DNA from: Pyricularia pennisetigena | Taxonomy: Eukaryota; Ascomycota; Sordariomycetes; Magnaporthales; Pyriculariaceae | NCBI RefSeq assembly: GCF_004337985.1 | Contig: NC_043741.1 | Span: 2,301,348 to 2,365,347, forward strand | DNA length: 64,000 nucleotides | Reading direction: 5' to 3' | Shown here: positions 35,015-46,814 of the stretch, piece by piece | Position numbering within the stretch: the stretch's first letter is position 1 | How the letters are laid out: every line of letters starts with the position of its first letter | Translations under genes and position numbers: made by a program | Notes under the pieces: model-generated | Seen by the model: the letters and a program-made list of their open reading frames with translations, nothing else | What the model was told of the DNA's origin: nothing | Database searches by the model: none

Positions 35015-38000
35015 ATGTCAGCTGATAGGAGATCTCGTCAGAGCGATGCGGCTGCTGTTGCTGCTGCTGCTGCTGCTGCCGCCGCTGCCCCTGCTGCTGT
35101 CGACCAGACGAGTGTGGTAGCTACTCCTCAGCCGACCGACGCCAAGGAGCAAAAAGGTGACAAGCGGCTTTCGGTAGGTCAAAGCTTGCAACAGCTTCCC
35201 ACCCGTGCCTGATCGAGCATCCATTTAGCTGATAAAAATCTATAGAGCTCGTCACAAGTCCTCACCTTTGTCAGTCTTCTCTTCCGCACAAAGCCAACAT
35301 GGGTTGACATTGCGCTCGTCCTGGTGGGGACCATCTCTGCAATTGCGGCGGGAACACCCACGCCGCTCATCGCCATTGTTCTCGGTAACCTGATGGACGA
35401 CATGAACAGCGCCAGCTGCTCGCTCAAGAATAGTGGCAACCCGTTCGAGATGGAGCCCAAGATCAACGCGTCCGTCAAGATCCTGGTCGTGATCGCAGCG
35501 GCGCAATTCTGCCTCATATACATCTATGCCGTCTGCTGGCGGCTGCAGAGCGAACGACTGACGCACCGGCTCCGCGATGCCTATTTCCGCTCCGTCCTGG
35601 CGCACGAGCCCGCCTTCTTCGACAACAGGAGTGCAGGAGAAGTCTCGTCGAGGTTGAGCGCCGACTGCGCCGCCGTCCAGGCAGGCACGTCGGAAAAGGT
35701 TGGAACCGTCATCGGCCAGCTCTCCTTCTTCTGCACGTCCTTTATTGTTGCGTTTGTGCGGCTGCCGGTCCTGGCGGCAATCATGACGTGCATCTTGCCC
35801 GCCTATCTCGTCGTGAATTGGCTCATGGCCGGCCACCTCGTCAAGTTCTCCGGTCGTGTGATGGAGGCTTCGGCCTCTGCCGCATCCATCGCTTCCGAGG
35901 TGCTCAACAATGTGGCCATCGTGCAAGCTTTCGGGGCCGGCCCGAGACTCGAAGCCAAGTTCGCATCACACATGGCTTCCTCGAGAACCGCCGGCATCAA
36001 GAAGGCGCTGGTGGCATCGCTCCAGGCCGGTTCGACCTACTTCATCAGCTACTCGGCCAACGCGCTTGCTTACTGGCAGGGCAGCCGCATGATTGCCGAT
36101 TCGCAACGGAATGGAGGGGACGCCACTGTTGGAAAGGTCTTTACGGTCGTCCTTGTGGTTGTTGATGGTATGTCTTTGTTTGTTATCCCTGACGAAACAA
36201 ATCATCGATGAGCGTGTACTTACCACAGACTCTAGCTTGCATCATTCTTGGCGGCATCGCCCCGATGCTCCCTATTTTCGGCGGCGCCTCGTCTGCCTAC
36301 CTTCGGCTCAAGGCGGATATGGAGCAGCCCAGCTCCATCGACGGCACCGACGACTCTGGCGATCGACTACCACACGATACGCCGGGTGCCATAGAGCTCC
36401 AGGGGGTCTCCTTCTCATACCCCTCGAGACCGGAGCAGCTCGCTCTCAGTGACGTCAGCCTTTACTTCCCTGCCGGCAAGCACACCGCCCTTGTTGGTCT
36501 TTCCGGCAGTGGCAAGTCCACAGTGGCGGCCCTCGTCTGCCGCCTGTACGATCCCTTGACTGGCACCGTTAGTTTTGACGGCGTCGACATCCGTCGACTC
36601 AACGTCAGCAACCTTCGCAGCTTCATCAGTCTCGTACAGCAGGAGGCACCACTGTTCGACCGATCCGTGCTCGAGAACATTGCCCTGGGTCTCGTCAACT
36701 CTCCGGCGCCCGCGCACCAAAAGTTCAAACCAATCCTCAACAGTCCCACCCTTGCAAACCTCGTCGCCAACGGAGACAAGGACGTGCTCGACCTCGCGCG
36801 CAGCCAGGACCCTGACCTGGCCGAGCTCGTGGAGCTTGTGTACGCAGCGGCGCAGCTGGCGGACGCTACATTCATCGACCGGTTCGACAACGGCTACAGC
36901 ACCCAGGTCGGCGTGGGCGGGAAGCTCGTCAGTGGCGGGCAGCGCCAGCGGATCGCATTGGCGCGGGCCCTCATCCGTGACCCCAGGGTCCTGGTTCTGG
37001 ACGAGGCGACGGCGGCTTTGGATTCGGCCAGCGAGCAACGCATCCAGGCCGCCATCGACCGTGTGGCTGCGGCCGGTGGCCGAACCGTCATCTCGATTGC
37101 CCACAGGCTCTCCACCATCCGCAACGCGGACAACATTGTGGTCATGCGAGACGGCAAGGTGGTGGAGCAGGGCTCGTACGCGGATCTGGTAGCCTCCGGT
37201 GGAGCATTTTCTGCCATGGTGAACCTGCAGGGCATCGGCTCGGGTGATGACCGCGACAGCGTCTCGTCTGCCGGAAGCACGTGCATCGACGCCAAAGGTG
37301 CCGAAGGGGTTGTGTCCATAGAGGAACAAGATCAAGCATCTACGTCTGAGCGCTCCAACGAAAAACAGATTGAGAAGACGCCCATCCCCACAGAGTCGAC
37401 CGGGGAGGAGAACGAAGCTCCCACGGACAAGGGCTCGGATAAGGTCGCATCAGAGGTTGCCAAGGGGCTTGGTTGGCTTGTTCGGCCGAGCATCTGGTGG
37501 CTGGTTATGGGTATTATCGGCGCCACTCTTGTTGGCTGCGCATTCAGTGCCTCGGGTCTTCTCGTCGGAAACACCCTTGCTCTTCTCAATCCGTGTGTCA
37601 CCACGCCCGAGGGTGTTTTGAGTTTCGGACAAATGTTTGGCGGGCTGCTTTTCATGCTTGCCTTTGTCGAGCTGGCCGCAAACATCGGCAGCTGGATGGG
37701 CTTCGGTGTGGTCTCCGAGAACATCCTTTACAAGACCAAAGTCTTGTCCCTCCGGGCATTGATGGGCCAGACGGTGGAGTGGCACCAGTCCGAGGGACGC
37801 ACGCCCGCGTTGCTGCTCTCCATCATCACAAAGGACGGCGCTGCTCTCCAGGGATTCAGCGGCTCCATCGTGGGCACCCTGCTGGCGATCGTGGTCAACT
37901 TTCTGTTCGCCATCATCCTCTCCCACATCCTGGCTTGGAAGATCGCCCTGGTCTGCCTCGCGGTCGTGCCGATCCTCCTGGGCGCGGGCATCATGCAGTT

Positions 38001-39300
38001 CCGCGCATTCGCCCGGTTTGACGAGAGGCACGAGAAGGCCTACTCCAGCGCCGTTGGGATCACGGTGGAGGCGGTCAACTCGATGAAGACGGTGGCCAGC
38101 CTGTCGCTGGAGAAGGAGCTGATTGGCACTTATCGGCGCGCGCTCAAGGGTCCGCGGAGTGACATCCTCAAGGCCAGCCTGTACACAAACATCTGGCTTT
38201 CGATCGCCAACAGCACCGCCTTCTTCGTCAACGGCCTGGTCTACTGGTGGGGGTCGCAGCTCATCATGAGGGGAGAGAACACGCAGAGCCAGTTCTTCAC
38301 GGTCAACATCGCCCTCTTGGTGAGCGCGACCCTTTGGGCCCACGCGTTCGCGCTCGCCCCCGAGGTCTCCCGCGCCAAGTCTTCCGCCTCGAGGATCCTC
38401 GGCCTGGTCGACCTCACGCCCAACCGCCATCTCCCCCTCCCCAAGAAGGGCGGCGGCGGCGAGAAGGAAAAACAAAAAGACGTCGAGGCGTCGGCCGAGC
38501 CCAAGCCCGCATCGCCGGCGACGCTGCTGTCGTCGGATGGCGAGAACCGCGGCATCGCCATCACCTTCCGCGACGTGTCGTTCGCGTACCCCACGCGCCA
38601 AAACGTGCCGATCCTCAACGGGACCAACTTCACCATCGGCCCGGGCCAGTTCGTGGGGCTGGTGGGCCCGTCGGGGGCCGGCAAGTCCACCATCCTCGCG
38701 CTGATGCAGCGGCTGTACTGCCCGACGTCGGGGACCATCACGATGGACGGGGTGGACCTGAGCAGCGCGGCGGGGCGGCACGCGTTCCGCGACGACATCG
38801 CCGTGGTGCCGCAGGACAATGCGCTCTTCGACGGCACGGTGCGCTTCAACGTGGGGCTGGGGGCGCGGCCGGGCCGGGAGGCGACCGACGCCGAGGTGGA
38901 GGAGGCGTGCCGCCTGGCGAACCTGCACGACACCATCGTCGACACGCTGCCCGACGGCTACGACACCGAGTGCGGGCCCAACGGCAGCCGGCTCAGCGGC
39001 GGGCAGCGGCAGAGGCTGGCCATCGCGCGCGCCCTCGTCCGCCGGCCCAGGCTGCTGCTGCTGGACGAGAGCACGTCGGCCCTCGACGCCGAGAGCGAGG
39101 CCGCGCTGCAGGAGGGCCTGGAGAGGGTCGCCAGGGGCATCACCGTCGTCGCCATCACCCACCGCCTGCACACGGTGCAAAAGGCCGACGTCATCCTCGT
39201 CGTCGAGGGCGGCAGGGTCGTCGAGAGGGGCTCGCACCGCGAGCTGATGGAGCGGAGCGACAGCTACCGCGTCAACGCCATGCAGCAGATGCTGCAGTGA
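35015..39300 (+). CDS. full-length ABC-B exporter, SitT-like (siderophore locus)
   Basis: ATP-driven multidrug-resistance-type exporter with TMD-NBD-TMD-NBD layout. Three exons, 35015-35173, 35246-36167 and 36236-39300, give 1381 residues. The last junction uses the TCTAG acceptor at 36234-36235, because the earlier CACAG at 36228 would break the frame. NBD1 has Walker A GLSGSGKST (about 448-456), signature VSGGQ (592) and Walker B VLVLDEAT (612). NBD2 has GPSGAGKST (1171), LSGGQ (1280) and LLLLDEST (1300). Both sites look competent. The N terminus has an alanine run of about 10 encoded by a GCT/GCC repeat; the linker after NBD1 is acidic and serine-rich. In several ascomycetes an ABC transporter of this class adjoins sidD/NPS6, which supports a role in siderophore or intermediate traffic. 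A general multidrug pump is the alternative. Confidence 0.93.
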
Positions 39301-39590
39301 GCTGGGCAGAAGTGGAGCCTGTTCCGTGGCGGCCAGCCTGCGGCGCTCGCTTCTAGGTTGAGAATGCAATGTTTTGATTTTTTTTTTCTTTTTTTGTCTT
39401 TTCTTTTGGGCGCGGGCGGTGGCATACCATAGAGGTCTATAGATCAACGGGCATTGGGTGGGGGTTTTTTTTTTAAAACTTAATAATTATTGCGCCATCT
39501 TTGCACGCTTCGTTTTGGCTCTCAAGGGCGCAAAATATTATATTCCCGATGATTAATGGTTGGTTAGGTAGATGTTTTGGTCAGAGTGCT
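39301..39590. other. intergenic region
   Basis: 3' flank of the ABC transporter with T-rich runs (39378-39404, 39465-39473). Nothing coding is seen. Confidence 0.5.
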
Positions 39591-39862
39591 CTATTGTTCA
39601 ATTAATGAGTCCCAGTATCCTTTCAAGATCGGCAAGGTCTTCCGACGCTGGCGTTTCATCTCAGGACTTGCCTGCCAGAGACTCGCTTGTGACAAATAGC
39701 CACCAATGATCACTCTGGTCGCATCCAGCTCTTCTCGGGGGTTGTGTCCCTTGGATACACGAATTTGAAGCAGGAAAATATAAGAGAGCCAACACTTGAT
39801 ATTGACACTGGGTTTGAGGTACATGGACCGCAAATGGCTTGCTATTTTTTTTTTCTTTTTTC

Positions 39863-39955
<93 letters not shown>

Positions 39956-40597
39956 GCAGCAGACAAAAACTCACTCGGGTTTCCGGCGGGCGACCATCGG
40001 AACTCGTGCCTCTCGCCCGACGCAGAGCGCACGCAGATGTGTCCGCCGGGCGCCTCGCCCTCGAGGGCGCGGGCCACGAACGCGAGCTCGGTCTGCAGCT
40101 CGTCCGTGTCGGGGTTGCAGCTGTAGATGGGGTGGAAGACGGCACGCGGGTCTCCGCGCTCCGTCATGAACAGCTTGGTGGTGTTGTCCGTCTCGGTGTA
40201 CTAATTTGTGTTTGGTCGTGTGTGGCTTGTGTCAGTCAAAGCTTACAAGCGTCTTACTTTTGTTTCTTTTGGTCTCTTGCTAGCTATCTAGTGCTTTAAA
40301 ACTGACCTCGCCGTTGATGACTGCGCGGATGGTCGGGACGACGGTCGCCATGGTGATGACGCCGTCGACCAGGGTCAGCTCGTCAGTGGAGTTGCCCGCG
40401 GGCGACAGGAACGGGTGCTGGTCGCCGCCGCCGGACGACCAGATGTTGTATAGACGGTTGTGGATCTCGGGGAACGCAGGGTTCTGGACCTGGATGGCGA
40501 ACTCTTCCGTGATGGTGTTGGGGAGCTCGTCGGTTGGGATCTCGCAGCCCTTGACGAAGGACGCGGCCGCGGCGAGCATGAGCAAGAAGGAGGCCAT
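39591..40597 (-). CDS. secreted protein of unknown function, 3' end unresolved
   Basis: Exon 1 (40597-40307) encodes a signal peptide (MASFLLMLAAAASFVKG) and about 80 mature residues with an NST glycosylation site. Exon 2 (40200-39975) continues in frame from YTETDNTTKLFMTERGD to HEFRWSPAGNP. It has two spaced cysteines in the stretches YSCNPD and HICVRS. The GTGAGT donor at 39974 opens an intron with a very long T/A tract, and the last exon is ambiguous. An AATAG acceptor gives an exon 39841-39591 and 255 residues in total, ending in LPILKGYWDSLIEQ. A later AAG acceptor gives 39749-39661 and 201 residues. I do not recognise a family. A secreted hypothetical or effector-like protein is the most that can be said. 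Confidence 0.55.
39862..39946. repeat. T14/A71 homopolymer junction
   Basis: Fourteen T followed by 71 uninterrupted A, lying inside intron 2 of the secreted-protein gene. It is the longest homopolymer in the window. It can fold back on itself and could be partly an assembly artefact. Confidence 0.85.
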
Positions 40598-43583
40598 GAT
40601 GATAGCTGATTTTTTGGGGGGGATGAAGCGAGAGACTACTGGAGAGTGCTTTTCTGATCCTAATGATGCTGCTGTTGCTGCTGCTGCTGGTGGTGGCTGA
40701 ACAAGATGATCAACGTCAAAGGATACTGGGTTGGATACCTTGGGTATATATAGTCGGTCGTTGCAAAGGCGGCTATATCCAACATTATGCTGCTTGTTTA
40801 TTAACCATTATTATTACACGCCTAGTTTTCTGTTTGCAGAATTACACCTACTGCGAACCCCTCAACACAATTGTACATAAAACCGATCAGAAAAAAAAAA
40901 ATATCCTCCATATATGCCAAGACCTTCAACACGGCCTCTGCTGCATGCACGTAAAGCCGACACCGAGCCACCTCGAGTGGACCGTATATTCCCCCTCACG
41001 GTCCCATTCCACGAACCACGCCCGGCCGAGCCCTGGAATTATGGGTCAAGGATCGGCGGCTGGTCGGCCCCCAACGATACCCTTCAAACCCCTCTGATAT
41101 TTGGAGTGGATGCTGCCAATTTCTGCACGGCTCGGAGATTGATGTTTCTTTGGCGAGACGGCTATATTGATCCTCTCCTATGTCTTTTTTTTTTTTTCTT
41201 CCCCCCCATTTACCCCCGCTGGGCATCCCATGAGCCGGTCCGATGCCCAGACTTCAAACACGAACGCCATGCACTGTCGAGCCTTATTCTTCTTCAGCTG
41301 CCATGATTGACCCCACTGGAATGCGACCTTTTTTAGACTGTGGTGATGAGGTGTTTATTTTCTCAACTTGTGCAGCTCTGACCTACGTCTCCACGTCGTG
41401 TTGAATGTTGACCCTTGGCGCAAGAGCAGCAGGCTTGAGTNNNNNNNNNNNNNNNNNNNNNNNNNNNNNNNNNNNNNNNNNNNNNNNNNNNNNNNNNNNN
41501 NNNNNNNNNNNNNNNNNNNNNNNNNTGTGATTAGGTAGCTTTCCTTGGCATCTCAGCAGTTTCCAGATCTACAGCCTCGGCTTTTGCTATCCGAGAGAGT
41601 CTCGCAACAGGAAATATTGTCTTGGAAGTCAACATCTTCGTGCTTCTCGAGGTAAAAATAGAACATCCCCACACAGATGTAGTCCTTGATCGTTCATGTC
41701 AGTCAGTCACCGCGGCCCGAAGAGCGCATCCCCCACAGATCGTGGCCAATTATAGCCGAGCAGTATAAGTGGAGTGCAGAGCTTCCTTCCCCCTTTTTTC
41801 TTCTCTTTATCACTTACACCACCAACCCGCGCCAGTATTTGCTCGATTTTCTCCGTATGTTGAGAACAATTACGTAGAGTACAGGGTATCACAGACGTAG
41901 TCAGCAGTAGATGCAGCCATCGGAGCTGAAAAGACCCTGATCATGGCCAACCTAGGTAGGTAGCTCGCCGTCGCCATGCCCGGATACACTTTGCCCTATG
42001 CCCTGGGTATGGAGATCCAAGGCATCAGACACCTTCTTTTCCTCGTGTGCATATATGCCATTGGCCCAGGTTGGCGCCGGAACTATTGGTTGGAAGAGCA
42101 GCCGCCCGTCGTCTAGTTCAGTCTGTCAAGTACGACTCTTTGCGCGCTCACTCAATCTTAGCATACCGATGACTCGGGCTCCATCTCAGAAGCCCACAGG
42201 GAAAGGCAGCCCTTGCACATGTTTGCAAAACCAGTAGAGGAGAAAAAATCAGGTATAGCACTCCTGTAGACACCAATGGCCAAAACTCTGCTCACATCGA
42301 CGGCTTTGCGCGACGGTACATGTGGCCGGCTTCGTAGGTGCGGAATCCTCATCCCGGCAAAGCGGCTCGATGCCGTTGGTTTAACGACCATCCGAGCAAA
42401 AGAAGAAAAAAAGAAATCCCGCTACACCTCTCTGTTCTTGGTCAACCCGCCGAAGTGGTGGTCCAGGGTAGTGTAAGGCGCAGCCATGAGAACATCATCA
42501 CTCGTCCTCGTTCTCACCATTGTTTCATCCAAAGACGTTGTCATGTCACTATCCGGCCAGCGTCGTCAGTATCCTGTGCCACAAACCTCCTCTCTGACCT
42601 ACCACGAATCCCAATTTGGAGAGGGAGGGGGGGAGAAGATGAGAGATCGAGCCTCTGACGAGAGCTTGTAGCCCTCACCAACAAGGCACATTTCCATCCA
42701 AACCGAGCCTTTATCACTCAACTTCCAACAGCCGCCAAAACTTGTCGTGCTCGACATCGCAGCCCTAAGCTCCAGGAAAAGCTTCCAGCTACGTCAGGCC
42801 GCGTGGCCGGCTGCGGCTCGAAGGAGAGAGAGAGAGAGAGAAAAAAAAAAAAAAGGGCACGAGTCCTCTGGTGGAGATGTATTCCCATCACGCGCTGCGT
42901 TTCTGATGACGACCGACTACTTTTGAATGAGGCCGCCGACGAAGAGACTCAAGAAGCCCCGCGCCCCTGAGTCGCGAGTCTGATGACGGCTTCCGGGGTA
43001 GGCTCGTGCCGAAGCGCGGCCCGGAGTGTCAAAACCATCCCAAAGTCGTAATCCTTTCCTCCCATCCATCCTTTCTTCTTTTTCTTTTTTTCCCTTCGCA
43101 ATATTGCAGTTTCTGGACCGGCATAGGTCAGGGGAGCAAACTTGTCCATTTGGTGATGATCGAGTGGGCTCAGAGACGAACGCAACGCAAGGCGAAACTA
43201 GATGTCGTCGTCCTACTCGAAATAGAACGCCAAGGCCGGGTTACCTGCTTTTCAGGGAGTAGGAGATGGTTTCCGTTTGTCCAAATATGGCGAGACGACG
43301 TCGAGTGGTCGTTCTGTCAACGTGGGGGGTCTTTTTTTACTCTGTGATTTTCCCTTTTCAACCCCTGTCTGGAATCTGCCGTTATGTGACTCGCCCTCAA
43401 ATTATTCATTATCTACAATATCCCTGATCTGTGACAGTAGTTATACGGATCGATCCCTCCTCCCAAGCTGAACCCGGCAGCTCTGGCTCAACGAAGCGGC
43501 TGAGTCGCGCTGCTCGGCCAGATTTGGCTGCAGGGTGTTGTCTCCTAGCCAAGTCCGTCACCGCCTGCCGTAAACATGCTCTC
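40598..43583. other. 3-kb region without a recognisable gene
   Basis: Contains a CTG/TTG repeat just upstream of the secreted-protein gene (40669-40695), an 85-N gap (41441-41525), a GA microsatellite running into poly-A at about 42824-42854, and only short, unconvincing ORFs. The ends are flanks of the neighbouring genes. Confidence 0.5.
41441..41525. other. assembly gap (85 N)
   Basis: Run of N in non-coding DNA. Unlike most gaps here it is not flanked by homopolymers. Confidence 0.95.
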
Positions 43584-45201
43584 TCACAACTCCTCGTGCA
43601 TCCTTGTTCCATGCGCCGTCCAGGAGGCAGCCTTGCCCGACCCAGCGGCCCGCCCCTGAAACCCGCCGTTGACGACCTGCTGTTTCTCCTCCTCTGAGCC
43701 CCACGGCTTGACCTGGCCGTTGATGATGTCGATCAGAAACTCCTCGATGGAAAGCGCAGAGATGCGCTCCGGGCGAAGGTACGGAAAGACGTCGCCGTTG
43801 GCGGGGTTCATGACCGAGACGCCCGTGCCCTGCCCGAGGCCGAGGCCGGGCCCAAAGTCTGGGTACTCTTCGGCCTTGATGGTGGTAAATATCAGGTAAT
43901 CCATGTACTTCTTGGCCAGCGGCCTCATGGTCTTGATGTAGAGCTCGCGGTCTTCTTCCGAGGCGAAGACGTAGTTGACGAGACTCTTGCCCGACTGTTG
44001 TGGTTATCGCATTCTGCCGTCAGCCTTCTGCAGTCCCCTTGTCTCTTCGCCTCTCGGCTCAGCTCCATCGACGTACCTGCATGAGTTGTAGCTCGTTGCG
44101 CCTGTTCATCTCGTGAATGCTCGGCCTGGCGCAAATCTCGATGAAGTCTTGGAGCGAAGAGATGCCTTCAAAGTCTGCATGCACACGCTGCTCGCCCTCG
44201 CGATTGTTGTAGCAGGCCACGGTTGACTGCAGTCCCGGGTCGGGCGACGGGCCGATGGCAAACGAGTATCGGTCTCGGAGCGCAGCGGCCTGCGCGAGGA
44301 AGCGACGCTCGAGGGACTCGTCGCCGGATTCAAGGTATGCGACGAAAACGACGTCGTCGACCCCGACGAAAGAGGTCATGTTTTTGTCGGTGAGCGTCGA
44401 GATTGTCGGGCGGAGGGCTCGGCGGAGGAATGGGACGATTCTGTTTGTGCGCGTTGGTAGGTCCTGGTGTTAGCCCTCGTAAAGCTCTGCCTGGTCTTCG
44501 TCCTTCGCAATTGACGGACGAACAGACGGAACGACACTGGCCACTCACTCTGACGCCGTCCTCATCCCTCGAAACCTGTCCATCCTGCCATCTTGGTGGT
44601 ATAGGCGGATAGCTGGGTACGACGCGACGTCGAGCTCGTCGCAAATCTTCCTCTTTGCGCCGCAGTCAAAGCTGACCACGTTGTTGTCACGTTCCGTTGT
44701 TTGTATTTTGATCCATTGTGGCTCTAGCGCTTTGCTCGCATCTCTGTTGTCCGCGGACCATTTCTGTCAGCTATGCTATCGACTCAACTCTTTCTGATTG
44801 GCAATAACTGGGCCTCGTGGGTGTCTATCGGGCCGGTCCGCAGCTTACTGTGTTGACTATTCCACACGCGACAAAAGATGGAGAGGTTAGTTAGTTTTTG
44901 TGGTTCTGGGCCCCAAATTCTAGTCTACATCATGTCGTGGAGCTTTGGAATCGATTTCCCCAACTTACGTCAACAACTGTTTATTTGGTTGACCATAATG
45001 TTAGCATAGATTCCCCACGGAGGAAGGGGCAGGGAAGGGGAATCTTTATTTTGACAGAAAAACTGGCAACCTACAAGCTACCAACGTGTACTCATTGGAT
45101 CTCAAAGCTTTCCTTAAGCTTGCCTCGCTGGCGTGGGTCCAGCCAAAAACAACATCAGCTGCCAGAGCCAAGATTAGGTGCAGTTCTGTCGTCAACTTCA
45201 T
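43584..45201 (-). CDS. ER-retained protein disulfide isomerase-like protein lacking CxxC
   Basis: Five exons, 45201-45075, 44856-44849 (8 nt), 44763-44549, 44440-44077 and 43994-43584, sum to 1125 nt and 374 residues. Exon 1 encodes a signal peptide (MKLTTELHLILALAADVVFG). The micro-exon, framed by TAG and GTAAGC with CTAAC branch sequences upstream, restores LVAFNTKW, the usual strand before the thioredoxin active site. The first domain continues KALEPQW and ASYPAIRLYHQDGRMDRFRG, so it is an a-type thioredoxin fold. In place of WCGHCK it reads WSADNRDASK, with no cysteine. Two b-type domains follow (DDVVFVAYL, then YVFASEED...YMDYLIFTTI...FPYLRPE). The C terminus is HEEL, an HDEL-like ER-retrieval signal. 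It should act as a chaperone or scaffold rather than an oxidoreductase. It diverges from a prolyl-4-hydroxylase-like gene across 655 bp. The micro-exon needs RNA confirmation. Confidence 0.8.
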
Positions 45202-45856
45202 CTTGTCGTCAATCTCATGATAGTCATCTCAGAAAAAAAAAAAAAGAGAACAGCAATTGCCAGATTGAATTTTTTCTTTGCAACTTTTGAATTTTGCATG
45301 TTTCCCCTCCTGGGAAATATATTCTAGTCTAATCCCTACTCCCGCACGAGCGACCAAGGCGCTGGACAAACGAGCCAAGACACGTCAGGGATCCCTCGAA
45401 ACTCAAGACGCTTCCGCATACTTCTGCGGGGTTGGATCATTCCAGGCGGCGTCAGGGGGTTCCCCACCCATGATCACCAATAATCAGACGAATTGAACCA
45501 AGTCTGGGCCGTGAATGTGCTTCTTGGCGGTACAATTAAGGCCTGGATACCAGTTTCACACCCGGCGGGGGGGGGGCTTGCTCCAAGCTCCCTGGGGTTA
45601 CAGCTGCCACAGGTACAAACTTCTTGGGCGTCTGTCTACCGAAGATCGTCCGGGATCGCTTCGTCCCAGCTGTCATTCGTTGCCCTGCCGAGCATGTATT
45701 TCTTTTTCCCCCCCTATTTTCCCTCAGTCGCCAGTTCGAGGTAATATGTTCTGTCGATAACCTCGTCTGCGAGAATCTTGTCATATATTATTGTAACTCT
45801 TAGATTAATATCAACTTCCTTCTGATGTTCCATACATGATCATACAAGTCGCTGAA
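45202..45856. promoter_or_regulatory. divergent promoter region of the PDI-like and P4H-like genes
   Basis: 655 bp between the two start codons, transcribed outward on both sides. It has no convincing ORF and no specific motif that I can defend, apart from T-rich stretches near 45700-45725. Confidence 0.5.
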
Positions 45857-46814
45857 ATGGCTCCTTTAATTATATCTACAGTCTCGCTGCTGGCAGCATT
45901 CGCCTCAGTGGCCGTCGCTGGCGGCAACACTGATGTTGCGCAGAAGCCGCTGCTGAGCTATTTCGAATGCGAACACCCCGCGTACAAAGTCCAGGTCGTG
46001 TCCAAGTCACCGCTGGTCATCTATATTCACGATTTCATCACGCCGACCGAGCGCCAACATTTGCAGGACATCACGTATGTACAACCCTTTCCCGTTTAAC
46101 AACCCCCCCCCCCGAGTATTCTACTCCCTTCTCCGCGGGGTACACAAAAAAAAGTCTGACAATGTGTCCCCCCGCGCTCACCACTCGGATAGCAAAAACA
46201 CCTTTACCCGCTCGGGCGTGACGGCAAACGACGGCAAGGACAGCTCGGCCAAGGAAAGCCAAGTGCGGACATCGCAGTCGACCAACGTGCCGCGCGACGC
46301 CGTGGTGCGGTGCATCGAGGACCGGGCGCTCGCCTTCCAGGGCCACGACGTCGCGCGCTCGCAGCTGGAGCCGCTGCAGCTGGTCAAGTACGGCCCGGGC
46401 CAGGGCTACCACTTCCACACGGACTGGTTCACCGACGCGGCGCAGCACGCGACCGCCGCGCTGGGCGGGAACCGCCTGTCCTCCTTCTTCGCCTACGTCG
46501 ACGTGTCCAACGCAACCGAGGGCAACGGCGCCGACACCATCGTCGGCGGCGGCACGAACTTCCCCATGCTGGACGCGCCCCGCGACGAGAGGTGGTGCGC
46601 CGTTCTCGACTGCGACGAGCCCTGGGCCAACGGCGTCACCTTCCGCCCCATCGCCGGAAACGCCGTCTACTGGGAGAATATGCTGCCGACCGGTGCCGGC
46701 GACCACAGGACTCTACATGCTGGGCTGCCGCTGATCAAGGGATCCAAGTTTGGGATGAACATTTGGACGAGGCAAGGGTCGATGAGTGAGGATATTAGGG
46801 GGCCGGATGTATAA
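45857..46814 (+). CDS. secretory prolyl 4-hydroxylase-like 2-oxoglutarate/Fe(II) oxygenase
   Basis: Two exons, 45857-46074 and 46193-46814, give 279 residues. The junction joins QHLQDIT to KNTFTRSGVT. A signal peptide (MAPLIISTVSLLAAFASVAVA) directs it to the ER. The C-terminal catalytic double-stranded beta-helix has His148 and Asp150 (YHFHTDWF), a distal iron ligand His248 (TLHAGLPL) and a 2-oxoglutarate-binding Lys258 (GSKFGMNIW) at the usual spacing of ten residues. This is the P4H alpha-subunit pattern, including the PGQGYHFHTDW stretch. It should hydroxylate proline in a secreted or ER protein; the substrate is unknown. I prefer the ATG at 45857 over the in-frame ATG at 45836 because it starts the signal peptide. 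The head-to-head neighbour is a PDI-like protein, homologous to the partner subunit of animal collagen P4H. Confidence 0.92.

Noticed and set aside
36221..36235. CACAG at 36228 as acceptor of the second ABC exporter intron
   Set aside because: It would shift the frame; the TCTAG acceptor seven bases downstream keeps the frame through both nucleotide-binding domains.
37450..39447. Long minus-strand ORF (665 codons) opposite the ABC exporter
   Set aside because: Antisense shadow of the second half of the exporter, which has intact Walker and signature motifs on the plus strand.
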